DNA from: JBGPEQ01 sp050180895
GTDB lineage: Bacteria; Pseudomonadota; Alphaproteobacteria; Dongiales; Dongiaceae
DNA length: 64,000 bases
Direction of reading: 5' to 3'
NCBI GenBank assembly: GCA_050180895.1
Contig: JBFXDS010000002.1
Span: 372,001-436,000 of the forward strand
Position 1 is the stretch's first letter. Each line of letters begins with the position of its first letter. Positions 8,389 to 20,310 of the stretch are shown piece by piece. The notes beneath the pieces are model-generated. The model did not search any database, was not told the DNA's origin, and was given only the letters and a program-made list of their open reading frames with translations. The position numbers and the translations under genes are program-made.

Positions 8389-9630
8389 ATGGCCGACCAT
8401 CGGGCCGCGAGACCGGCAGACGTCCGCCAGCACGGGGCGATGGAATACAGCGACGCGCCCGCCGACCTCGACGCCGTCCGCCGCTATCGCCTCGATCGCC
8501 TGCGCGGCGAGATGCGCAAGCGCGATGTCGCCGGCCTGCTGCTGTTCGACCAGATCAACACCCGCTACGCCACCGACGCCACCAACATGCAGGTCTGGTG
8601 CTCGCACTACGAGACGCGCTGCGTCTTCGTCGCGCTCGAGGGGCCGGTGGTCCTCTTCGACTACGCCAATCACCCCTATCTGGCGGAGGGCCTGCCGACG
8701 GTCGACGAATACCGCGTCATGCCCACCTTCTACTATTTTGCCGCCGGCCCGCGGGTGGAGGAGCGCGCGCGCCGGTTCGGCGACGAGATCGCCGACCTCA
8801 TGCGCCGCCATGGCGGCGGCAACCGGCGCATCGCCGTCGACCGGCTGTCGCACCTCGGCACCGACGGTCTGCGCGCCAACCAGCTGGAGGTGACCGACGC
8901 GCTGCCCATCGCCGAGCATGCGCGCGCCGTCAAGTCGCCGGAGGAGATCGCGCTGATGCGCGCCTCCCTGGAGGTCTGCGAGGCCGGCTGCCGGGCGATG
9001 CAGGAGGCTCTGCAGCCGGGCATCACCGAGAACGCCCTCTGGGCCAGGCTGCATGAGACCAACATCCGCCTGGGCGGCGAATGGATCGAGACCCGGCTGC
9101 TCTCCTCCGGCCCGCGCACCAATCCCTGGTTCCGCGAATGCTCGATGCGCCGGATCCAGCCCGGCGACCTCGTCTGCTTCGACACCGACCTGATCGGCCC
9201 CTACGGCTATTGCTCGGACATCTCGCGCTCCTGGCTCAGCAGCGGCAAGCCGACCGACGAGCAGCGCCGCCTCTACGCCACCGCCTACGCGCAGATCCAG
9301 CACAATATCGGCCTGCTGAAGCCCGGCATGTCCTTCCGCGAGATCGCGGAGAAGAGCTGGCCGATCCCGGAGGAGTTCCTGGCCCATCGCTACTCCGTGA
9401 TGATCCACGGCGTCGGCCTCGCCGACGAGTATCCCTCGATCAAATATTGGCCGGATTACCCGGGGCGCGGCTATGACGGCACCGTCGAGCCGGGCATGAC
9501 GCTGTGCGTGGAGAGCTTCACCGGCGCCGAAGGCGGCCGCGAAGGCGTCAAGCTGGAGGAGCAGGTGCTGATCACCGACACGGGCGTCGAGGTGCTCTCC
9601 AAATATCCCTTCGAGACGCAGCTCCTGTGA
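8389..9630 (+). CDS. M24-fold metalloprotein, DddP-like (DMSP lyase family)
   Basis: A 413-residue creatinase/prolidase-fold protein. It follows the DMSP lyase DddP almost motif by motif as I remember that family: NTRYATDATNMQVW, GGEWIETRLLSSGPRTNPWF, FDTDLIGPYGYCSDISRSW, MIHGVGLADEYP, EPGMTLCVE and KLEEQVLI. The metal ligands of DddP appear conserved as Asp265, Asp267, Asp277, His340, Glu375 and Glu390, and the Asp proposed as catalytic base corresponds to Asp346. Start ATG 8389 has AGGGGGA nine bases upstream. It is not in an operon with DMSP, acrylate or transport genes, so it could be an M24 hydrolase of another substrate. Family placement is strong; substrate is inferred. Confidence 0.8.
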   Translation: MADHRAARPADVRQHGAMEYSDAPADLDAVRRYRLDRLRGEMRKRDVAGLLLFDQINTRYATDATNMQVWCSHYETRCVFVALEGPVVLFDYANHPYLAEGLPTVDEYRVMPTFYYFAAGPRVEERARRFGDEIADLMRRHGGGNRRIAVDRLSHLGTDGLRANQLEVTDALPIAEHARAVKSPEEIALMRASLEVCEAGCRAMQEALQPGITENALWARLHETNIRLGGEWIETRLLSSGPRTNPWFRECSMRRIQPGDLVCFDTDLIGPYGYCSDISRSWLSSGKPTDEQRRLYATAYAQIQHNIGLLKPGMSFREIAEKSWPIPEEFLAHRYSVMIHGVGLADEYPSIKYWPDYPGRGYDGTVEPGMTLCVESFTGAEGGREGVKLEEQVLITDTGVEVLSKYPFETQLL

Positions 9631-9657
9631 TCCGCGGATAAGGCCGAAGCGGCGGGG

Positions 9658-9675
9658 ATTGGACTTTGGTCCAAT
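9658..9675. promoter_or_regulatory. 18-bp palindrome, candidate operator (copy 1)
   Basis: A perfect dyad with arms ATTGGAC and GTCCAAT around TTTG, 78 bases before the outer-membrane protein gene at 9754. The exact same 18 bases occur in inverted orientation at 55780-55797. Two identical perfect dyads in spacers suggest a binding site for a dimeric regulator. No regulator is identified. Confidence 0.5.
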
Positions 9676-9753
9676 TCGCCGGCCGCGTGCGTTTGCATAG
9701 GGTGGGCCGGCGAGGCCGCGGCCGCTCGGCCGGGCGTCCTAGGGGACATCTGC

Positions 9754-10986
9754 ATGCAGCGCGAGTCTTACGACGCGAGTGAGGCGAACCGGTTGTCTCC
9801 ATGGGCCGGCGGCACGCCTCGCGCGAACCGGCGCCTCTACCTCTCGGTACGCGGCGTCATCGTCGCTGCCGCCCTGACGGTCGTCGTCCTGGCGGCCGCA
9901 GGTGCCGCCCACGCCCAGTCGCGCGTGCGGGACAACATCTCGCAGCAGCTGGACGAGGCGGAGACGGCCGACGACGTCGCGGTCGGCCGCGCGCTGGATG
10001 ACTCCTTCGGCATCTACGCGATGCCGATTCCGATCGTCAATCCGACCATCGGCAACGGTCTGGCGGTGGGGACGCTGGCAACCTTCCGCCTCGATTCGAC
10101 GGATCGGGTGTCGCCGCGTTCGAGCGTGGCCGCCGGTGTCGGCTACACGGACACCCAGACCTACGCCTTCGGCGCGAGCGCAAGCCTCTATCTCGACGAA
10201 GACCGCTATCGCCTCGACCTGATGTCGGGCTACGGCAACGCCAATCTCAAATTCTATGGCATCGGCACGGACTCCATCTTCAGTGACGATCCGCTGGACT
10301 TCAATATCCGCGGCCTGTTCGCCAGTGCCAATCTGCGGGCGCGCGTGGCCGACCATTTCTACCTGGGACCGCTCTACAAGTATCTGGACTCGACGGCGAA
10401 TTTCGACGTGCTGCCGGGCAGCATCCTCCGCCCGATCGACCTGGATTTCCGGCTGTCCGGCGCCGGCGTCATCGCCGAATACGACACGCGCGACACCAGC
10501 TTCTCGCCGCATACCGGCAGCTATGCGGAGATGGAGATGGTCCGCTTCGACGAGCGCATCGGCAGCGACTTCGACTTCTTCAGCCTGGACGGCTCGGCCG
10601 CGCGCTATCTGGAGCTGACGCCCGATCTGGTGCTGGCCGGGCAGGGGCGCCTCGCCGCGGTGGCCGGCGACGCGCCGTTCTTCGCGCTCCCCTATGTGAC
10701 CCTGCGCGGCTTTCCCGGCGGCAAGTACCTGAACGACGTGACATGGCAGGCGCAGGCCGAATTGCGCTGGCGGGTCTTCTGGCGCATCGGTGTGGTCGCC
10801 TTCGCCGGCGTCGGCCAGGTGGCCCCGAACCTCGGCGCCTTCGTCGACAACGATGTCCTGTACGCCGGCGGCGCCGGCCTCCGCTTCGTCGCCTCGGAGA
10901 GCGAGCGCGTCAATCTCGGCATCGACTACGCGCGCGCCAGCGACGGCGAGCACGCGTTCTACTTCCGCATCGGCGAGGCGTTCTGA
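9754..10986 (+). CDS. BamA/TamA-type (D15 surface antigen) outer-membrane protein
   Basis: A 410-residue outer-membrane beta-barrel protein. A cleavable signal (hydrophobic stretch about residues 33-52, ending AAHAQS) is preceded by an unusually long charged N-region. The mature part is a succession of amphipathic strands (GLAVGTLATFRL, YAFGASASLYLDEDRYRLDLMSG) and ends in HAFYFRIGEAF with the terminal Phe recognised by the Bam machine. ALPYVTLRGFPGGKYLND carries the VRGF-like motif of the D15/Omp85 barrel. POTRA domains are absent, so this is a barrel-only member rather than BamA itself. Function is not known; lipid or protein export through the outer membrane is the family theme. A perfect palindrome lies upstream. 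Confidence 0.78.
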   Translation: MQRESYDASEANRLSPWAGGTPRANRRLYLSVRGVIVAAALTVVVLAAAGAAHAQSRVRDNISQQLDEAETADDVAVGRALDDSFGIYAMPIPIVNPTIGNGLAVGTLATFRLDSTDRVSPRSSVAAGVGYTDTQTYAFGASASLYLDEDRYRLDLMSGYGNANLKFYGIGTDSIFSDDPLDFNIRGLFASANLRARVADHFYLGPLYKYLDSTANFDVLPGSILRPIDLDFRLSGAGVIAEYDTRDTSFSPHTGSYAEMEMVRFDERIGSDFDFFSLDGSAARYLELTPDLVLAGQGRLAAVAGDAPFFALPYVTLRGFPGGKYLNDVTWQAQAELRWRVFWRIGVVAFAGVGQVAPNLGAFVDNDVLYAGGAGLRFVASESERVNLGIDYARASDGEHAFYFRIGEAF

Positions 10987-11005
10987 CCGGCCGGATTTCC
11001 GGGCG

Positions 11006-14587
<3,582 letters not shown>

Positions 14588-14730
14588 CGGTTCTCCCACA
14601 AAGGCTGCCGTCGTCCGGCACCATAACCTGAACGCTGGCGTTCGCCAGTCGACAAATTCGAGGATCAGATGTACGGTTTTGTACAGCCCGAGCGTGTGGG
14701 AATACTCACAGTTGGGATTGGATTGACTCC

Positions 14731-14923
14731 GTGCGTCCTTCGACAAGCTCAGCATGAGGAGCTTTCTTCGGGCTATGAAGATTCCCCCTCATCCTGGAGA
14801 CCTTTGCACGGATGGAATTTGTGCCCGTTTCGATTCGGCTTTGTACACATCCGATTCCGAAACGTCTGCGGTTTGGACTCCACCGTGCAAAGGTCTCCAT
14901 CCTGAGCTTGTCGAAGGACGCAC
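14731..14923. repeat. Nested inverted-repeat element (193 bp)
   Basis: Three nested inverted repeats share one centre. The outer arms 14731-14752 and 14902-14923 are 22-bp perfect complements built on TCCTTCGACAAGCTCAG. The middle arms 14796-14811 and 14883-14898 (GGAGACCTTTGCACGG) are 16-bp perfect. The inner arms 14827-14838 and 14851-14863 are near-perfect. The whole could fold into one long hairpin. The outer arm is the kind of dispersed REP-like sequence common in alphaproteobacterial spacers. It fills most of the 380-base spacer between the ABC exporter and the LysR gene and contains no gene. Confidence 0.8.
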
Positions 14924-14967
14924 GATGGTTTTGCAGGGCTTTACACAACCCTCGCGAAAGGACTCGC

Positions 14968-15915
14968 ATGACTACCGACTGGGATGACCTGCGCGTCTTC
15001 ATCACCCTTTCGCGCGAGGGCAACCTCACGGCGACGGCGCGGCGGCTGGGAGTCAGCCATCCGACGGTCGCGCGGCGGCTCAGGTCGCTGGAGGAGGCCA
15101 TCGGCGCTAGGCTGTTCGACCGCCTGCCCGACCGTTTCGCGCTGACGGCGGCGGGCGAGGAGCTGCTGGCCGATGCCCAGGCCATGGAGCAGGCGGCCGA
15201 GTCGATCCATCGCCGCAGCGCCGGCCTGACCGACACCGCCCACGGCACGGTGCGGATCTCGGCCGGCGAGGCGATGGCGGCGTTTGTCGCGCGTCATCTG
15301 CCGCGTCTGCGCCGCAACCTGCAATGCGTCGAATTCGAGCTGGTGGCGAGCCACATGCTCGCCAACCTGTCGCGCCGCGAGGCCGACCTGCTGATCCGCG
15401 AGCAGGTGCCGGACCTCGCCAGCATCGTCACCCGCCGGCTCGGCCGCGTGGCCTATGCGATCTACGCCAGCCCGGGGCTGGCCGCCAAGGGAGCTTCCCG
15501 CGATGCCCTGCGGCGCCTGCCCTGGATCGGCTTCGACGAGGAGCACGACTACATGCCCGGCCAGGGCTGGGTGCTGGCGCTTCTCGACGGTACCCGCCCG
15601 GCCGTGCGCGTCAACAACTGGCTGGTCCTGCAAGACGCAGTACGGGCCGGCGCCGGCCTTGCCGTGCTGCCCTGCTATCTCGGCGACGGAGATCCCGCGC
15701 TGCGCCGCTTCGGGCCGGTCCTGGAGGAGGTCGCCGCCGACCAATGGCTCCTCGTGCACCGCGACCTGCGCGACCTGCCGCGGGTGCGGGGGGTGATGGA
15801 CGCGCTGATCCGGCTCTTCCAGGAGGAGCGCGCGGCGATCGAGGGGCGGCGGCCCGGGCGGGTTGCCGGCGAGGACGAGACACCGTCTCTGCTCCCCTTG
15901 ACATCGGTGCTGTAG
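14968..15915 (+). CDS. LysR family transcriptional regulator
   Basis: A 315-residue LysR-type regulator. The N-terminal winged helix-turn-helix is clear (DLRVFITLSREGNLTATARRLGVSHPTVARRLRSLEE), followed by a linker helix and a periplasmic-binding-protein-like effector domain from about residue 90. It resembles the subgroup with NRLAxxLxxREADLLIRE as ANLSRREADLLIREQVPD. Start ATG 14968 has AAAGGA upstream; a longer frame would run into the repeat element. The gene is divergent from the double ABC exporter, the usual position of a LysR regulator relative to its target, so control of that exporter is possible but not shown. Confidence 0.88.
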   Translation: MTTDWDDLRVFITLSREGNLTATARRLGVSHPTVARRLRSLEEAIGARLFDRLPDRFALTAAGEELLADAQAMEQAAESIHRRSAGLTDTAHGTVRISAGEAMAAFVARHLPRLRRNLQCVEFELVASHMLANLSRREADLLIREQVPDLASIVTRRLGRVAYAIYASPGLAAKGASRDALRRLPWIGFDEEHDYMPGQGWVLALLDGTRPAVRVNNWLVLQDAVRAGAGLAVLPCYLGDGDPALRRFGPVLEEVAADQWLLVHRDLRDLPRVRGVMDALIRLFQEERAAIEGRRPGRVAGEDETPSLLPLTSVL

Positions 15916-16065
15916 TTCTTATTTTGTTCATACACTGCGGAGGCTACTCCGCGGACGATCTTTGACATCGTGGATAAGTCAGCAACAGACCGTCGTCGCG
16001 AAGCCGCAGGGCGACGGCCCGCAGCGGCTGCCGATGGGGATGCGTACGTCGTCCAGCGGCCCTCT

Positions 16066-16674
16066 CCGCTTGGCATGGGGTCCATACGCTCGATTTCGAT
16101 GGGTAGGGGCGAGCGGCGCTCGCCCTCGTGCCGCCCACCCGTCCGCCGCGTCTCTCGACCCGCCACGGGGCGAGCGCCGCTCGCCCCTACATGCCAACTC
16201 ATTTCCCGCTGGGCATGGGGTCCATCGCTCGTTTTCAGGACCGATGTCGGGGCGACCCCATGTGGCCGCCCGGCGACCGCACCATCACGCGGGAGCGCCC
16301 TACAGACGGCCCGATCCGGTCCCCCGCTTGGCATGGGGTTCATCGTTCATCTTTGCGGAGAGGCAAGGACTCACGCGGAGCCGCGAAGACGCGGGGGCGT
16401 CCGGCACGATCGGGGAAGTGGTTCCGCGACCTCCCGACGGGATGCGTAACTTTGTTCCGTCGTCGGGCAGGTTCGGGCGGAGGCGGCCATCCAGCGACCC
16501 GCTCCGCTGGGCATGGGGTCCATCGCTCGATTGCGACGGGTAGGGGCGAGCGGCGCTCGCCCCTTGCCACGCCCGCCGTTTTCAGAGCTTGGCCCCAACG
16601 GCCCTCGGGCGAGCGCCGCTCGCCCCTACGAACCCGACGGGCCGGTTCGAATCCCCGCTGGACATGGGGTCGAT
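16066..16674. repeat. Mixed cluster of two interleaved repeat families
   Basis: The 782-base spacer between the LysR gene and uvrA has no convincing gene but holds two repeats. Family A, consensus CCGCTKGGCATGGGGTCCAT, starts at 16066, 16206, 16324, 16504 and 16655, all in the same orientation. Family B is a GC palindrome GGGCGAGCGSCGCTCGCCC at 16106-16125, 16167-16187, 16543-16563 and 16607-16626, alternating in its central base. Around 16350-16395 is a third, unrelated palindromic stretch rich in GCGGAG and CGCGAAGACGCGG. Spacing is irregular, so it is not a CRISPR array. REP-like dispersed elements accumulated in one spacer are the likeliest explanation. Confidence 0.85.
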
Positions 16675-16697
16675 CCATCGTTTCTCGTGCCGCCGTC

Positions 16698-19583
16698 TTA
16701 CGCGCGCTTCTTGGCCCGCGGGAGGCTGCCCCCGAGATAGGGCGCCAGGTACTGGCCGGTGTAGCTCTCCGCCACTCCCGCCACCTGCTCGGGCGTCCCG
16801 GTGGCGACGATGCGGCCGCCCTTGTCGCCGCCCTCGGGGCCGAGGTCGATGATCCAGTCGGCGGTCTTGATGACCTCGAGATTGTGTTCGATCACCACCA
16901 CCGTGTTGCCCTGGTTCACCAGCTCGTGCAGCACCTCCAGCAGCTTCTTCACGTCCTCGAAATGCAGGCCCGTGGTCGGCTCGTCCAGGATGTAGAGGGT
17001 CTTGCCGGTCGACCGCCGCGACAGTTCCTTCGACAGCTTCACCCGCTGCGCCTCGCCGCCGGAGAGGGTGGTGGCGGGCTGGCCGATATGGATGTAGCCG
17101 AGGCCGACCCGCTGCAGGGTGAGCAGCTTGTCGCGGATCGATGGCACCGCCCGGAAGAACTCGGCGCCTTCCTCGACCGTCATGTCCAGGACGTCGGCGA
17201 TCGACTTGTTCTTGAAGTGGATTTCGAGGGTCTCGCGATTGTAGCGCTTGCCCTTGCAGACATCGCATTGCACGTAGACGTCCGGCAGGAAGTGCATCTC
17301 GATCTTGATGACGCCGTCGCCCTGGCAGGCCTCGCAGCGCCCGCCCTTGACGTTGAAGGAGAAGCGCCCGGCCTTGTAGCCGCGCTCGTTGGCCTCGGGC
17401 AGGCCGGCGAACCAGTCGCGGATCGGCGTGAAGGCGCCGGTGTAGGTGGCCGGGTTGGAGCGGGGCGTGCGGCCGATCGGCGACTGGTCGATGTCGATGA
17501 TCTTGTCGAGGAACTCGATGCCCTCGATGCGGTCGTGGTCGCCGGGATGCTCGCGCGCGCCCATCAGCCGGCGGGCGAGTGCCTTGTAGAGCGTCTCGAT
17601 GATCAGCGTCGACTTGCCGCCGCCGGAGACGCCGGTCACGCAGGTGAAGGTGCCGAGCGGGATGTCGACGCCGACGTCCGTGAGGTTGTTGGCGCGGGCG
17701 CCGACGATGCGGACGATCTGGTCCTTGTGCCCGAGCCGCCGCTGCTTCGGCACCTCGATCTGCCGGAAGCCGGTCAGGTACTGCGCCGTGATGCTCTCGG
17801 GGCTGCGCATCACCTGCTCGGGCGTGCCGATGGCGACGACGCGGCCGCCATGGATGCCGGCCGCCGGCCCCATGTCGATCAGATAGTCGGCCGTGCGGAT
17901 CGCCTCCTCATCATGCTCGACGACGAGCACGGTGTTGCCGAGGTCGCGCAGCCGCTTCAGCGTCTCCAGCAGCCGCGCGTTGTCGCGCTGGTGCAGCCCG
18001 ATCGACGGCTCGTCCAGCACGTAGAGCACGCCGGTGAGGCCCGAGCCGATCTGCGAGGCCAGCCGGATGCGCTGGCTCTCGCCGCCCGACAGGGTCGCGG
18101 AGGCGCGCGACAGCGTCAGGTAGTCGAGCCCGACGCTGACCAGGAAGCCGAGCCGCTCGTTGATCTCCTTGAGGATGCGCTGGGCGATCTCGCGCTGCTT
18201 GGGTGTCAGCTTCTTGTCGAGCGCCAGGAACCAGGTCCGCGCCTGGTCGATGGAGAACTCGCACACCTCCGAGATCGTCAGCCGGTCGATCTTGACGGCG
18301 AGCGCCTCCGGCTTCAGCCGCTGTCCCTTGCAGGCCTCGCACGGGCTGGTGGACTGGAAGCGCGCCAGCTCCTCGCGCACCCAGGCGCTGTCGGTCTCGC
18401 GCCAGCGCCGGTCCATGTTGGGGATGACGCCCTCGAACGGCTTGGTCGTCTTGTAGCTGCGCGTCCCGTCGTCATAGGACATGGAGACGGGCTCGTTGCC
18501 GGAGCCGCGCAGGATGATGTTGCGCGCCTTCTCCGGCAGCTCCTGCCAGGGCGCGTTGACGCTGAACTTGTACTGCCGCGCCAGGCTGTCCAGGGTCTGC
18601 ATGTAATATTGGGAGGTCGAGCTGACCCACGGCGCGATGGCGCCCTGGCGCAAGGAGCGCTTCTCGTCGGGCACCACGAGCTCGGGATCGAAGAACATGG
18701 TGGTGCCCAACCCGTCGCAGGTCGGGCACGCGCCGTAGGGGTTGTTGAAGGAGAACAGCCGCGGCTCGATCTCGTCGATGGTGAAGCCGGAGACCGGGCA
18801 GGCGAACTTGGCCGAGAAGGTAACGCGCTCCGGCTCGCGTTTCTTCTTGCCATTGCCTTCGGCGCCGTCAGCGATCTCGGCGAACACCAGCCCCTCGGAG
18901 AGGCCAAGCGCCGTCTCCAGGCTATCAGCCAGCCGCTTCTGTATGCCTTCGCGCACGACCAGGCGGTCGACCACGACCTCGATGTCGTGCTTCAGCTTCT
19001 TGTTCAGCGTGGGCACGGAATCGATTTCGAAGAACTGCCCGTCGACCTTGACGCGCTGGAAGCCGCGCTTCTGCAGGTCGGCCAGCTCCTTGCGGTACTC
19101 GCCCTTGCGGCCGCGCACGACGGGCGCCAGCAGGTAGAGCCGCGTGCCCTCCGGCATCTCCATGACGCGGTCGACCATCTGGCTTACCGTCTGGCTCTCG
19201 ATCGGCAGGCCGGTGGCGGGCGAGTAGGGGATACCGATGCGCGCGAACAGCAGGCGAAGATAGTCGTAGATCTCCGTCACCGTGCCGACGGTCGAACGCG
19301 GGTTCTTCGAGGTGGTCTTCTGCTCGATGGATATGGCAGGGGACAGCCCGTCGATGGAGTCGACATCCGGCTTCTGCATCAGCTCCAGGAACTGGCGCGC
19401 ATAGGCCGACAGCGACTCGACATAGCGCCGCTGGCCCTCGGCATAGATCGTGTCGAAGGCGAGCGACGACTTGCCGGAGCCCGACAGCCCGGTGATCACC
19501 ACCAGGCTGTTGCGCGGCATCTCCACGTCGACGTTCTTCAGGTTGTGCTCGCGGGCGCCGCGAACGATGATCCTGTCCTGCAT
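16698..19583 (-). CDS. uvrA: Excinuclease ABC subunit A
   Basis: UvrA is the damage-recognition ATPase of nucleotide excision repair. The 961-residue protein has both ABC ATPase modules: Walker A GLSGSGKSS near residue 31 and GVSGGGKST near 646, with two family signatures LSGGESQR and LSGGEAQR. Zinc-binding cysteine pairs are visible (CPTCDGLG, CEACKGQ, CEACQGDG, CDVCKGK). The UvrB-binding region and the insertion domain are of normal length. It is divergent from ssb with a 197-base spacer, a common alphaproteobacterial arrangement. I see no GTTC-N7-GTTC LexA box in that spacer. Confidence 0.97.
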   Translation of the reverse strand: MQDRIIVRGAREHNLKNVDVEMPRNSLVVITGLSGSGKSSLAFDTIYAEGQRRYVESLSAYARQFLELMQKPDVDSIDGLSPAISIEQKTTSKNPRSTVGTVTEIYDYLRLLFARIGIPYSPATGLPIESQTVSQMVDRVMEMPEGTRLYLLAPVVRGRKGEYRKELADLQKRGFQRVKVDGQFFEIDSVPTLNKKLKHDIEVVVDRLVVREGIQKRLADSLETALGLSEGLVFAEIADGAEGNGKKKREPERVTFSAKFACPVSGFTIDEIEPRLFSFNNPYGACPTCDGLGTTMFFDPELVVPDEKRSLRQGAIAPWVSSTSQYYMQTLDSLARQYKFSVNAPWQELPEKARNIILRGSGNEPVSMSYDDGTRSYKTTKPFEGVIPNMDRRWRETDSAWVREELARFQSTSPCEACKGQRLKPEALAVKIDRLTISEVCEFSIDQARTWFLALDKKLTPKQREIAQRILKEINERLGFLVSVGLDYLTLSRASATLSGGESQRIRLASQIGSGLTGVLYVLDEPSIGLHQRDNARLLETLKRLRDLGNTVLVVEHDEEAIRTADYLIDMGPAAGIHGGRVVAIGTPEQVMRSPESITAQYLTGFRQIEVPKQRRLGHKDQIVRIVGARANNLTDVGVDIPLGTFTCVTGVSGGGKSTLIIETLYKALARRLMGAREHPGDHDRIEGIEFLDKIIDIDQSPIGRTPRSNPATYTGAFTPIRDWFAGLPEANERGYKAGRFSFNVKGGRCEACQGDGVIKIEMHFLPDVYVQCDVCKGKRYNRETLEIHFKNKSIADVLDMTVEEGAEFFRAVPSIRDKLLTLQRVGLGYIHIGQPATTLSGGEAQRVKLSKELSRRSTGKTLYILDEPTTGLHFEDVKKLLEVLHELVNQGNTVVVIEHNLEVIKTADWIIDLGPEGGDKGGRIVATGTPEQVAGVAESYTGQYLAPYLGGSLPRAKKRA

Positions 19584-19780
19584 GTCCGGGGGCTGATCTT
19601 TGGGGACCGGACCCGGATATTATCGATGCGGCCCGGAAAAGCGACTCGGAAATCCGCCGCAGCCTACGTCCAGCCGACAACGTCCTGCCAATGACAACGC
19701 TGTGGCGGGGTGCGGCGCGATGTGCTTAGAGTCGGCAAGGCATTCGCCCGACAGGCGAAAACGAAACGGAGAATGAGGCC

Positions 19781-20260
19781 ATGGCAGGGAGCGTGAACAA
19801 GGTCATCTTGGTCGGCAATCTGGGGCGCGATCCCGAGATCCGCAGCACCCAGGACGGCACGCGCGTGGCCAATCTCTCCCTCGCCACCTCCGAGAGCTGG
19901 CGCGACAAGAACACCGGCGAGCGGCGCGAGAAGACGGAGTGGCACCGGGTGGTCATTTTCAACGACCGTCTGGTCGACGTGGCGGAGAAATACCTGCGCA
20001 AGGGCTCGAAGATCTACATCGAAGGCCAGCTCCAGACGCGCAAATGGACCGACCAGTCCGGCCAGGAGAAGTACACGACGGAGGTCGTGCTGCAACGCTT
20101 CCGCGGCGAACTCACCATGCTCGATACGCGCGGCGCCGGCGGCGCGGAGGCCGGCGGCTACAGCGAGCCCGCCCAGGAAGCGCCGCCGCATGGCGGCGCG
20201 AGCGGCGGTCGCGGCGGCCCGCCCTCCGGGGGCGACCTGGACGACGAGATCCCCTTCTGA
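19781..20260 (+). CDS. ssb: Single-stranded DNA-binding protein
   Basis: SSB coats single-stranded DNA in replication, repair and recombination. The 159-residue protein has the OB fold (MAGSVNKVILVGNLGRDPE, KTEWHRVVIFN, YIEGQLQTRKW), a flexible Gly/Pro-rich linker from about residue 112, and the acidic tip DDEIPF that recruits partner proteins. GGAGAATGAGG precedes the ATG. It is divergent from uvrA. Confidence 0.96.
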   Translation: MAGSVNKVILVGNLGRDPEIRSTQDGTRVANLSLATSESWRDKNTGERREKTEWHRVVIFNDRLVDVAEKYLRKGSKIYIEGQLQTRKWTDQSGQEKYTTEVVLQRFRGELTMLDTRGAGGAEAGGYSEPAQEAPPHGGASGGRGGPPSGGDLDDEIPF

Positions 20261-20310
20261 GTTCCGGCCGCGATGGCCGACCCATCCCATCCCAATCCGA
20301 GGAGCCCAAC

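Noticed and set aside
16066..16674. CRISPR array in the repeat-rich spacer
   Set aside because: Repeat spacing is irregular (about 118-180 bases), two unrelated repeats alternate, and there are no cas genes.
16128..19694. A very long plus-strand frame across uvrA and the repeat spacer
   Set aside because: It mirrors uvrA codons and has low-complexity composition; uvrA on the minus strand has all its motifs.
19584..19780. SOS (LexA) box between uvrA and ssb
   Set aside because: I looked for GTTC-N7-GTTC and GAAC-N7-GAAC forms and found none in this spacer.
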